51,410 bases of DNA. Origin: Ferruginibacter sp. Lineage in GTDB: Bacteria; Bacteroidota; Bacteroidia; Chitinophagales; Chitinophagaceae. The translations under genes and the position numbers were made by a program. Of the stretch, positions 20,397 through 28,587 are shown in pieces. The stretch is taken from positions 1-51,410 of the forward strand of contig JANXXM010000011.1 of the NCBI GenBank assembly GCA_025350645.1, given 5' to 3'. Position 1 is the stretch's first letter; every line of letters starts with the position of its first letter. The notes under the pieces were generated by a model. It worked only from the letters and a program-made list of their open reading frames with translations, was not told the origin of the DNA and ran no database searches.

Positions 20397-21237
20397 ATTT
20401 TTTAACCGCACAGGTATAACACTACTTGTTATGCTGGTAATACTTCCTTTTGCTGCAGGTTTAATTTATGCGCTTTTTTACAGTATTGGTTTTGCTGGTG
20501 CTTTTGCAAAAGGCTTTACCTTGCAGCATATAAAAGCTGTTTTGTACAGTAATGATTTGCTCAGCTCTTTTTTATATAGTTTGTACATTGCTTTATCCGT
20601 TATTGTATATTCGCTTTTGCTTGTAATACCAGCTGTAGCTGGCTTTCATCGAAAAATAAACGATGGTAAAAAATCATTTTTAGTTTACCTGCCCCTTGCT
20701 GTACCGGCTATTGTAGCTTCTTTTATTTCTTTTCAGGTAATGGGCAAAACGGGAGTTTTATCTTCTGTTTTTTTTAAATTGGGTATAATAAAAGACTTGC
20801 AACAGTTTCCGGATGTTGTTAATGATGTATTTGCTACAAGTATAATAGCCACGCATATTTTAATGGCTGTTCCTTTTTTTCTTATTTATTTTTCCAATCT
20901 TTTTTTAACAGAGCGCTTGCAGGATATGAGTGCTATTGCTGCATCGCTGGGTGCAGGTAAAAGGCAGATATTACAAAAACTGGTTTTTCCTGTTTTGCTC
21001 AAACGTGGGCTGGCAGCCATTTTGCTGTATTTTATTTTTGTGTTTGGGTCTTATGAAATTCCTTTGCTGCTGGGCCGCCAGCAACCGCAAATGATATCTG
21101 TACTTATTGTGAGAAAACTGCAGCGGTTTAATTTAGCTGATGTGCCACAGGGGTATTTTTTATCATTGCTGTACAGCCTGCTTATGCTGGTATTGTTATC
21201 AGTATTTTTAAAATTAAAAAACAAAGAGCTGGCATAA
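20380..21237 (+). CDS. ABC transporter permease, first subunit of the YnjC-like pair
   Basis: This inner-membrane permease of 285-290 residues has about six hydrophobic segments and the EAA loop DMSAIAASLGAGKRQILQKL that docks the ATPase. The frame is open from ATG 20365, but ATG 20380 gives a shorter overlap with the preceding gene and starts directly before the first membrane segment. In E. coli the YnjC permease is, from memory, one fused protein of about 510 residues. Here the two halves are separate genes, and this one corresponds to the N-terminal half. It should form a heterodimeric channel with the next gene product. Confidence 0.9.
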   Translation: MLLSNKFFNRTGITLLVMLVILPFAAGLIYALFYSIGFAGAFAKGFTLQHIKAVLYSNDLLSSFLYSLYIALSVIVYSLLLVIPAVAGFHRKINDGKKSFLVYLPLAVPAIVASFISFQVMGKTGVLSSVFFKLGIIKDLQQFPDVVNDVFATSIIATHILMAVPFFLIYFSNLFLTERLQDMSAIAASLGAGKRQILQKLVFPVLLKRGLAAILLYFIFVFGSYEIPLLLGRQQPQMISVLIVRKLQRFNLADVPQGYFLSLLYSLLMLVLLSVFLKLKNKELA

Positions 21238-21258
21238 ACAATTGCCTTGTCTTTACCA

Positions 21259-22023
21259 ATGAAAAAAATCATCTCCATATTTGCAGTTATTCTTTTTGTT
21301 TTTCCATTTTTGTATGCAGCATTACTCTCTGTATCAAAAAATATACAATACCCGGCATTGCTGCCACATGACTTTTCTTTTAGCAGATGGGTTGCTGTAT
21401 TCAATCCTAATAATGGTATAGCAAGTGGTTTTTTTCTTAGTATGATTATAGCTTTTAGTGTGGCTTCATTATCTACCACCGTTGGTTTTATTATAAGCCG
21501 TGCTATAAGCAGCCACAGGTATAAAAAAATATTGTTGTACTCCTGTTATTTTCCACTGGCATTATCGCCGGTTATTTTTGCTTCTGTAATTAATTTTTAT
21601 TTTGTGTATGCAGGACTCTCGGGTACAATAGCAGGAGTTATACTGGCACAGTTATTTATTAGCGTACCGTTTAGTATTATTTTGCTCAATAGCTTTTGGA
21701 CCACACAAATTGCCAGCCTGCAAAACACCAGCTATACCCTTGGTGCCGGTGCTCAATATACTTTTTTTAAAGTGCTCCTGCCTGTAGCCAGGCCTGCGTT
21801 AATGGTATGTTTATTTCAAACGTTTTTAATTTCGTGGTTTGAGTATGGCCTCACCAGCATTACCGGCGTGGGAAAAGTACAAACGCTTACGCTAAAGGTA
21901 TTTCAATACATTAACGAGGCAAATATTTATTATGCAGCACTAAGCAGCTGTATTATTATTTTACCTGTAGCTTTATTATTATTATGGGCAAATAAAAAAT
22001 TTATTGTTTCAAAAATTTATTAA
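21259..22023 (+). CDS. ABC transporter permease, second subunit of the YnjC-like pair
   Basis: This permease of about 254 residues starts at ATG 21259 with MKKIISIFAVILFVFPFLYA; a TTG four codons upstream is possible. It has six predicted membrane segments and an EAA loop (LQNTSYTLGAGAQYTFFKVL). It lies 21 bases after the first permease and shares its last base with the ATPase gene start (TAATG), so the four transporter genes form a tightly coupled unit. Confidence 0.9.
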   Translation: MKKIISIFAVILFVFPFLYAALLSVSKNIQYPALLPHDFSFSRWVAVFNPNNGIASGFFLSMIIAFSVASLSTTVGFIISRAISSHRYKKILLYSCYFPLALSPVIFASVINFYFVYAGLSGTIAGVILAQLFISVPFSIILLNSFWTTQIASLQNTSYTLGAGAQYTFFKVLLPVARPALMVCLFQTFLISWFEYGLTSITGVGKVQTLTLKVFQYINEANIYYAALSSCIIILPVALLLLWANKKFIVSKIY

Positions 22024-22751
22024 TGCTTTTACAAACAGAAAACATCAGTCATTCTTATAATGGCGAATCCGTTTTAAAAAATATAAATATTACTTTGCCA
22101 TTTAATAATACTTGTAGTATTCTGGGCAAATCCGGCTGTGGCAAAACAACTTTATTAAAAATTATTGCCGGCATTACCATACAGGATAAAGGAAATGTTT
22201 TACTCAATAATAATAACATAAATAAACAGCCGCCAAGCCAGCGTAATATTGTTTACATGAGCCAGGAGCCACTGCTTTTTCCGCACCTCAATGTTTTTGA
22301 TAACATTGCATTTGGGCTAAGGGTAAGAAAAGAACCCGATGCGGTTATACAAAAAAAAGTAGTAAATCTTTTGGAACAACTCGGCTTAGCTTCGCAGCGG
22401 TTAAAAATGCAGCAGCAGCTTTCTGGCGGGCAAAAACAGCGGGTAAATTTTGGAAGAGCATTAATTGTAAACCCGCCGCTTATGCTGCTTGATGAGCCTT
22501 TTGGCAACTTAGATGCGCATACCCGGGCAGATATGCAATTGCTCTATAAGAATATGGTGGCGGAGTTTAAGATAGGTTCGCTATTTGTAACACATGATGT
22601 AAAAGAAGCCATTTTAATGGCAGACAGTATTGGTTTTATGGAAGCCGGAAATTTACATACTTATGAAAATAAACAGGCTTTTATAAATGATGAAAAAACA
22701 GGCGCACAGGCAGAAATAAATTTTTGGAAACATAAGCAGGTGCTGCATTAG
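22023..22751 (+). CDS. ynjD: ABC transporter ATP-binding protein, YnjD-like
   Basis: This 242-residue cytoplasmic ATPase energises the two permeases. Walker A is GKSGCGKTT near residue 38. The Q-loop region reads YMSQEPLLFP, the signature is LSGGQKQRVNFGRAL, Walker B is LMLLDEPFGNLD, and the switch His is in VTHDVKEAI. It stops soon after the nucleotide-binding domain and so lacks the C-terminal TOBE domain of MalK/PotA-type subunits, as YnjD does. The start codon overlaps the stop codon of the second permease. Confidence 0.92.
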   Translation: MLLQTENISHSYNGESVLKNINITLPFNNTCSILGKSGCGKTTLLKIIAGITIQDKGNVLLNNNNINKQPPSQRNIVYMSQEPLLFPHLNVFDNIAFGLRVRKEPDAVIQKKVVNLLEQLGLASQRLKMQQQLSGGQKQRVNFGRALIVNPPLMLLDEPFGNLDAHTRADMQLLYKNMVAEFKIGSLFVTHDVKEAILMADSIGFMEAGNLHTYENKQAFINDEKTGAQAEINFWKHKQVLH

Positions 22752-22853
22752 TAAATAAATGGAATCAGCAGCAAAATCAGTAATACAAATCTAAATGGAT
22801 AGCGTTTGTCGTAATTTTTAAGGTAATATAACTTTACCACAGTAATATATAAA

Positions 22854-23807
22854 ATGGAAACAGGCAGCATAAATAATAATTTTAATCATTACGAAAGCGT
22901 ATACTGGGTATTTACGCAATTATGTAACGATCATTGCGATCATTGTTACAACAGCTCTGGCCCGCAGGGGCAAAGGCTTTCGGAGGAGGAGTGTATGGCC
23001 ATTATAAATAATTTGCCGGACAGGATAGACCGGTTAATCTTATCTGGCGGAGAACCGCTTGCAGATAAAAAATTATTGTATGCCATACTGGATAAACTAA
23101 AAGAAAAATATAATGGCAATACACAAATAATGCTGCAAACAAATGGTGACCTCATTAACGGAGAAATATTAGATACGCTGGTGGAAAAAGGCATTACCAG
23201 AATAGATATAGCCAGTATAGACCGTTATCATAAAAAAGCAGGTGCCCGCCTGGATACTTTAAAAGAATTATTTTTTTCCAGAGGGTTTGGCGATGAAAAT
23301 GCATCACCATTAATAGAGCGGGAAACCTACCTGCAAAACAACAAACTTTCTTTTGGCTACTGGGGTGCATCAGAAGAAATGTGGCTGGGGGGCAACTGGG
23401 CAAGGGGCAGGGCAATGGAAAAAAATATCTGGTTAAAAAATCCTGATCATAATTTTTGCAAAATATTATCCGGGGCAAAAGGTTTTTTAGGCGGCAAAGA
23501 TTTACCCATGGAGATATCTATACAATTATGGAAGATAAACCCCTGCTGCCCCGGCACTAAGTTTCCGCTGGGCGATGCAAGAACAGAAAAAGTTGCAGCT
23601 GTAATAACGAGGGTAAGCAAGATAGATGTATTTAAAGCATTAAATAACGGAGAACCCTGGAAGATGGGCACTGCTATTGGTATTGATGAGGAGCAGGCAA
23701 AAGCAGAAACCGATGTGTTCGAAAATATTTGCCTGTATTGCGATTCTTTTTTCAGCAGGTTTTTAAATGCTGAAACGCTGGAGCTAAAGACGGTGAAAAC
23801 ACTTTAA
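22854..23807 (+). CDS. Radical SAM protein with C-terminal extra cysteines
   Basis: This 317-residue protein is a radical S-adenosylmethionine enzyme. The [4Fe-4S] motif CNDHCDHC (Cys 24, 28, 31) is followed by GGEP at 65-68. The second half holds Cys 202, a CC pair at 231-232 in NPCCPGTKFPLGD, and CLYC at 293-296. This pattern resembles a SPASM/twitch auxiliary-cluster domain, in which case it could modify a peptide or small molecule. I do not recognise a named subfamily. It is 102 bases behind the ABC ATPase gene in the same direction and probably belongs to the receptor-importer operon. The closing gene on the opposite strand ends only 24 bases away. Confidence 0.85.
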   Translation: METGSINNNFNHYESVYWVFTQLCNDHCDHCYNSSGPQGQRLSEEECMAIINNLPDRIDRLILSGGEPLADKKLLYAILDKLKEKYNGNTQIMLQTNGDLINGEILDTLVEKGITRIDIASIDRYHKKAGARLDTLKELFFSRGFGDENASPLIERETYLQNNKLSFGYWGASEEMWLGGNWARGRAMEKNIWLKNPDHNFCKILSGAKGFLGGKDLPMEISIQLWKINPCCPGTKFPLGDARTEKVAAVITRVSKIDVFKALNNGEPWKMGTAIGIDEEQAKAETDVFENICLYCDSFFSRFLNAETLELKTVKTL

Positions 23808-23831
23808 TAAATTTTTAACCCCCATAAAACT

Positions 23832-24764
23832 TTATTCCACCAGCACCCAGCGCTTTTCCTGTTCGTTCCACATAAAAGTATAAATATTTTCCTGTTTTTC
23901 TGTAGGGGCAGTAAGGTTATAATTAAATTCTATAGCAATGGCTTGTAGTTTTCCTGTTTTATCAAATTTTATTTTACGCACTTTATCATCGCCTCGTGGG
24001 CCCAGGTTATTTATGCTAAATGCGGGTATGGGTTTACCGCTAAATTTTCCTTCCTTACTTAATGTTATTGCAAATACATCGGATGATCTTGCACTTCCAA
24101 AATACAATTGCCTGCTGCCGCTACTATAAGAAATGCCCATTCCGAATGCATCTACGCCGCTAACCTTATCTACTATTTTGCCTGATGCAGCATCTATAGC
24201 ATATATAAATCCTTTCTCTTCTTTTCTGCTACTGCCCTGTACGCTTGCTGCATAAAGAGTGTTTGTTTCGCAGAGGTAAGCAAGGCCAATTATCCCAAAC
24301 GGATTGGTATTTATTGAAGAATCCGTAACAGGTAACTCAGCAAATTTTTGCATTTCGCCGGTAGCCGCTGCTACTTTGTAAATAATATTTTGCTTAGCCA
24401 CAGGGTTATCTATTAAATTAATAACCGGTACCGGTGCCACAAAACAATTGCCTGCTTTATCTATTTGTATTGGCCCCAGCCAACCTCCCATTGCCCATGA
24501 GGGATGCTGGTATGTTTTTCTGCCGCCATTAGACGTATCTCCGTTTGCATTTATTTGTATGAGCAAGAGTCCCTTTATTTTTTTTTCGGATGTGCTAAAC
24601 GCAGACTTGCCCGGGTTAAAACCAATTGATTTTATAAATGGCGGCTGTGCTTTACAATCATTGTTTTCAAAAACAACTTCTTGTTCTTTGCATGCACTAA
24701 TGGTAAACAAAAAAAATATGCATGCCACTGCAATAATTTTTGATAACACACTTTTAATACCCAT
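23832..24764 (-). CDS. Lipoprotein with beta-propeller-like repeats
   Basis: This protein of about 310 residues is predicted to be a lipoprotein. A start at ATG 24764 gives signal MGIKSVLSKIIAVACIFFLF and lipobox TISAC; an ATG 16 codons upstream is possible. The body shows propeller-like blade phrases such as GPIQIDKAGNCFV, GLAYLCETNTLYAAS, GFIYAIDAASGKIV and RKIKFDKTGKLQAIAIEF, in the style of NHL/SMP-30 or PQQ-type propellers. No catalytic residues or named family can be assigned. It is the last gene of a minus-strand operon with the amine-oxidase-like protein and the diheme cytochrome, and it could be a scaffold or redox-partner subunit. Confidence 0.75.
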   Translation of the reverse strand: MGIKSVLSKIIAVACIFFLFTISACKEQEVVFENNDCKAQPPFIKSIGFNPGKSAFSTSEKKIKGLLLIQINANGDTSNGGRKTYQHPSWAMGGWLGPIQIDKAGNCFVAPVPVINLIDNPVAKQNIIYKVAAATGEMQKFAELPVTDSSINTNPFGIIGLAYLCETNTLYAASVQGSSRKEEKGFIYAIDAASGKIVDKVSGVDAFGMGISYSSGSRQLYFGSARSSDVFAITLSKEGKFSGKPIPAFSINNLGPRGDDKVRKIKFDKTGKLQAIAIEFNYNLTAPTEKQENIYTFMWNEQEKRWVLVE

Positions 24765-24828
24765 TACAGTTTTACCGGCAGGTTGTTTTAAAATGAAAAG
24801 TTTATTGTTCATGGATGGATATTAAAAA

Positions 24829-26604
24829 TTATTTTTTACCGGGTATGGGAATAAACATTGGCCCACAAAAACAGGGATAAGGCTTTGTAACATATACGCC
24901 GTTTTGCAATACCGACTCTGCCCAGCAATATTCTCTTCCTTTGCTATCGTCGTTTTTTAACTGTGCCACATACCATAATACCAGTTTAGTATTTTGGATA
25001 TCATCTGGTGCAGGTTCTATAAATTTTTCCGGACCCTGGTGGTAGTCTGTATTACAGCAGGGGCCAATGGTTACCAAATCTGCTTCACCCTCATCCGGCA
25101 CCAGTTTATTTTTTGTTACATACACATAGGCATTGTCTCCCCGCCCACCATCATTAAAATTACCATTGCCGGGTTGCATAAAATATCCTTCTGCATTTTT
25201 ATTAGTAAACTCGTATTGATATCCCTGTGCAGTATAAGCAGTAGTGGCTTGTTGTAATTGCCATTTTTCATTTTGCCAGTTTGCCCAGCTGTTGCCATTC
25301 CATTCTGCAAAATTATTTTGCTCTTCTGCAAAAGCTATTCTAAATACCGGGCGGTAAGTTCCATCATTGCCACAGCCCCGGCCAATGCTTGCTGCAGCCA
25401 CCCTAAACCTGCCATCTTTATAAAACTCAAAACGCTGCCGATAGTTATAATTACACGGTTTGGGCCATTGCTCACTTTTAAAAACCTGCTCCAGCACAAA
25501 ACCTGTTTCAATATTATTATCATCTTTTAAACTTAATATTTTAGGCGGCTCAAAAGCTATAACAGCGGCCTGCGAAAAATAAGGACAACCTACTGCATCA
25601 CTGTAACCAAAGCCATCTGTACCACTATAGCTTACGTGCCAGTCCACCAGTTTTGCACTTTGCAAAACAGGTTTACCGTTAAAACTTACCTGCGCTATAC
25701 GTAGGCCATCGCTACTGGTGAGCATGTAATTCATTTTCCAGCCCTGCTTATCCAGTACCGTTTCTTTTTCGCAAAAACAGGCGGTTATTTTATCATCTTG
25801 TAGTTTGCGTTCTGTAATAGGAGATGCTACTTCCCCAGTGGTGCCTACATTCGTCCAGCGTACACCCACCAGTTTATAATCTGTAAGGTCTACAACTGCC
25901 CACAATGCTTTTCCATCTTTTACAAATGTGGGTGCTACACATAAATGCCTGCTTCGTTCGCACCTTGTGCGGTTAAGTGCTGTTTTTGTACTGGCCATCA
26001 ATGCTTCTTTTTCCGATGGCTTTATACCATACGCTACCTGTACTTCAGGAGATTCTATGGCTATTTTTATAGCAATATTTTTTAGGTAAAGCGGAATATC
26101 GGGCTGTGTTTGCGCCTGTGTGTATACTGCTAAAACCCTTTGCTGTACTGTGTTTACAATGGCTATGCTGGTAAGATTAAGCGGATAGTTATACATTTCT
26201 ACCCTGTAGGTATTCGTAATAGATGCTGTGCCTTTTACATTTGCCAGGTCGCTTTCTCTTGCAGGGTACACTGCAAAAATTTCATTGCGGTAGGGCTGGT
26301 TGTTTTCTTTATTTTTTACATTTGCTGTAAACACTGTATCTGCAAGGGCTGTTGTTTGCGCAAGTTTTTGCTGCTCATTTAAGGTATCGCCACATAGCAT
26401 TACCGGTAAAGCATTTTGCAATGTTTTTTTTATTTCTTCTACGTGTGCTTCTACAAATGCAAATGTTTTTAAGGAATCTGCATCTGCAATTACAGATTGT
26501 AAAACATCATCTCCATAACTGTTTGCAGATTGGTTTTCTTTTTTAATTTTACACGCTGCCAAAGTTATTATTACTGCTATTACAAGAAAAAAAGTTTGTT
26601 TCAT
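24829..26604 (-). CDS. Cys-rich exported lipoprotein resembling copper amine oxidase but lacking copper ligands
   Basis: The likely 591-residue product starts at ATG 26604 with a lipoprotein signal (lipobox TLAAC); a longer start would overlap the upstream gene. From about residue 300 it resembles the catalytic domain of copper amine oxidases. DGLRIAQVSFNGKPVLQSA corresponds to the start of that domain. CNYNYRQRFEFYKDG (from 384) corresponds to the topaquinone motif NYD/E-Y-(x)n-FYxDG. The last 90 residues match the final barrel strands (NTKLVLWYVAQ). Tyr 386 sits at the cofactor position but is followed by Asn. The HxH copper pair is replaced by YRP, and the third His is not seen. There are 13 cysteines after the lipobox, including ACFC, GPCC, YCWAE and PCFC. 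The assignment rests on recalled motifs, and the function is unknown. Confidence 0.7.
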   Translation of the reverse strand: MKQTFFLVIAVIITLAACKIKKENQSANSYGDDVLQSVIADADSLKTFAFVEAHVEEIKKTLQNALPVMLCGDTLNEQQKLAQTTALADTVFTANVKNKENNQPYRNEIFAVYPARESDLANVKGTASITNTYRVEMYNYPLNLTSIAIVNTVQQRVLAVYTQAQTQPDIPLYLKNIAIKIAIESPEVQVAYGIKPSEKEALMASTKTALNRTRCERSRHLCVAPTFVKDGKALWAVVDLTDYKLVGVRWTNVGTTGEVASPITERKLQDDKITACFCEKETVLDKQGWKMNYMLTSSDGLRIAQVSFNGKPVLQSAKLVDWHVSYSGTDGFGYSDAVGCPYFSQAAVIAFEPPKILSLKDDNNIETGFVLEQVFKSEQWPKPCNYNYRQRFEFYKDGRFRVAAASIGRGCGNDGTYRPVFRIAFAEEQNNFAEWNGNSWANWQNEKWQLQQATTAYTAQGYQYEFTNKNAEGYFMQPGNGNFNDGGRGDNAYVYVTKNKLVPDEGEADLVTIGPCCNTDYHQGPEKFIEPAPDDIQNTKLVLWYVAQLKNDDSKGREYCWAESVLQNGVYVTKPYPCFCGPMFIPIPGKK

Positions 26605-26629
26605 TTTAGTATATAAGAAAAGTAAATTA

Positions 26630-27757
26630 CTATTTGTTTTTGGTTTCATCTTCAGCAAAAGGATTTTGATAAGCCGGGTTTTTTACCAATGCGCTATCAC
26701 TTAATGCCAGTAAAAAATTAATGATATCTTTCTTTTCGTTTTCAGAAATTATAAACCCTTTTATAAGCGGATGCTTGTATTTATTTTTTGCGCCATTTCC
26801 TTTATCTTGCCCCACCATTATTTTTCTTCCGCCTGCTGCATAATTATTTATTACTTCCATTAAACTTGCTGCACTGCCATCATGGTAGTAGGGTGCAGTA
26901 AATGCCAGGTTTCGCAAAGTGGGTACTTTATATTTTCCTTTGTCTTTTACATTGTTAGTATGTTCATACAATCCTTCATCGTAGTTGGGGTATTCGCTTT
27001 TGTTATCTACATTGTATAGCCCGGTATTAAAATAAAAAATAGTATCATTTTCTTTATCTGTAACTGCAGAGGTAGAAAAATTTTGTCCGCCATGGCATTG
27101 TGTACATTGCAGTGCTGCAGAGTAAAATAACTGCTTCCCTTTTTTTTGAGTTATCGATAACGCATTGCTATCCCCTCGTTGATATTTATCAAAAGGTGAA
27201 TCGTAAGATACAATCATGTTTACAAAATTGCTTACGGCTGTTTTTATATTTACCCAGTTTATCGCATTTTTTTCTGCCGGAAAACAATTTGCAAAAAAAG
27301 TTTTGTACAATGGATCACCCATAAGTTTTACAAATAACTTTTGCTCCTGTATGCCAGCACCCATTTCTACAGGGTGGGTATTAAATAACGGGTTATCCAT
27401 TTGCTGAAAAGCCGTGTGCAGTGAAGAATCTGCAGCAGTTAAAAATTTTACCTGTGCCAGGTTAAAAAGTGGTGCCGTGTTTCGCTGGTGCAAATCTGCA
27501 TAAGCGCCCAGCGATCTTTTATAACCATCTGTAAATGCAAATGCCGGATTATGACAGGTGCCACAGCTTTTGGTATTGTTTGCAGATAATCTTCTATCGA
27601 AAAAAAGATATTTACCCAATAGAATTTTTTGCTTGTTTATAAATTCATTATCGTCATTATTTGTTAGCTGCATTTTTGCATAGCTGCTGTTGCATTCATA
27701 CATTGTAAAGGATAGTACAACGGCCGTTAAAAAAATGATTATGAAATAACTTTTCAT
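26630..27757 (-). CDS. Diheme cytochrome c peroxidase / MauG family protein
   Basis: This periplasmic protein of about 375 residues has a signal segment (MKSYFIIIFLTAVVLSF) and two c-type heme motifs, CGTCH and CTQCH. It also has the family block VPTLRNLAFTAPYYHDG. It belongs to the bacterial cytochrome c peroxidase/MauG superfamily, whose members either reduce hydrogen peroxide or oxidise residues of a partner protein, as MauG does in making tryptophan tryptophylquinone. Start ATG 27757 is chosen because it directly precedes the signal segment. It is the first gene of a three-gene operon, 25 bases before the amine-oxidase-like gene, so a MauG-like maturation role is possible but unproven. 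Confidence 0.88.
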   Translation of the reverse strand: MKSYFIIIFLTAVVLSFTMYECNSSYAKMQLTNNDDNEFINKQKILLGKYLFFDRRLSANNTKSCGTCHNPAFAFTDGYKRSLGAYADLHQRNTAPLFNLAQVKFLTAADSSLHTAFQQMDNPLFNTHPVEMGAGIQEQKLFVKLMGDPLYKTFFANCFPAEKNAINWVNIKTAVSNFVNMIVSYDSPFDKYQRGDSNALSITQKKGKQLFYSAALQCTQCHGGQNFSTSAVTDKENDTIFYFNTGLYNVDNKSEYPNYDEGLYEHTNNVKDKGKYKVPTLRNLAFTAPYYHDGSAASLMEVINNYAAGGRKIMVGQDKGNGAKNKYKHPLIKGFIISENEKKDIINFLLALSDSALVKNPAYQNPFAEDETKNK

Positions 27758-27774
27758 ATTATAAAAATACAAAC

Positions 27775-27805
27775 AAAAAAGAAGTTGCTAAAAGCAACTT
27801 CTTTA
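27775..27805 (-). terminator. Intrinsic terminator after the DUF6580 gene
   Basis: GAAGTTGCT (27781-27789) pairs with AGCAACTTC (27793-27801) across a 3-base loop. On the minus strand the stem runs into a T-run, 25 bases after the DUF6580 stop codon. Confidence 0.85.
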
Positions 27806-27825
27806 ATACTATTTTTAAATATTTT

Positions 27826-28404
27826 TTATGCAGCGAAGCTGATGCGTAAAACTTTTTTACTTATTAAAGCAAAAGAACCAAACAGTACTGCAGAATAAAA
27901 AAGATCGCCGTAAAAAGTACCATTAATAAAAGGAATGCCCGCAGTATAACTTGCCAGTAAACCTGCTACTGTTTTAGGATAAATACTCATAACCAGCCAG
28001 CTGCCAAAATTGCTCATTAAAAAAAATATAGCAGTAGCACTAAGAGAGCCTGCAACTATTTTGGGTACTGTTACCTTCTTATTAAAAATTAAAAATCCTG
28101 CAATAATAATAACGATATAAGTGATATACTGCCAATATGCACCTTCATAAAACCAGGTAAACGATGGGTTATATTGTGCGTAGATTATATTATTTATAAA
28201 AAGATCGCTGATAAAAGTGGCTACAAGCGGCACAAATATAGCCTGCCATTTTTTGGTGAACAATGCTGCGCCAAACATTGCAATAGCACCCAGTGGCGAA
28301 AAATTAGGTATATGTGGTATAATCCGGGAAAATGCAGCCAATATAATTAAGCCTGTAGGTACTGCAAATTTTATAGTAATTTTTTTATTGTCTGTCTGCT
28401 TCAT
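27826..28404 (-). CDS. DUF6580-family putative membrane transport protein
   Basis: This membrane protein of about 192 residues has five or six hydrophobic segments. It carries the family phrase RIIPHIPNFSPLGAIAMFGAALF near the N-terminus and SDLFINNIIYAQYN after it. The size and fold pattern resemble ECF-transporter substrate-binding (S) subunits, and DUF6580 proteins are listed as putative transport proteins; the substrate is unknown. Start ATG 28404 is preferred over one seven codons upstream. It has its own terminator and is probably monocistronic. No riboswitch is visible in the 180 bases upstream. Confidence 0.75.
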   Translation of the reverse strand: MKQTDNKKITIKFAVPTGLIILAAFSRIIPHIPNFSPLGAIAMFGAALFTKKWQAIFVPLVATFISDLFINNIIYAQYNPSFTWFYEGAYWQYITYIVIIIAGFLIFNKKVTVPKIVAGSLSATAIFFLMSNFGSWLVMSIYPKTVAGLLASYTAGIPFINGTFYGDLFYSAVLFGSFALISKKVLRISFAA

Positions 28405-28587
28405 ATTTGTTTTGTATGGGTGCAAAAGTAAATGTTTTTTCTTTTATGCAAAGGAGCAAAATTTATAAATATCTTACGGCAATTATTGTTTTAAAAAAGA
28501 AGAGTTATAAAAAAAGAAGAAAATAAAAGGAGTTGTATTATCCATTTACTTTCTTCTTTTCTATTTTTTAAACCGGGTTAAATTTTG

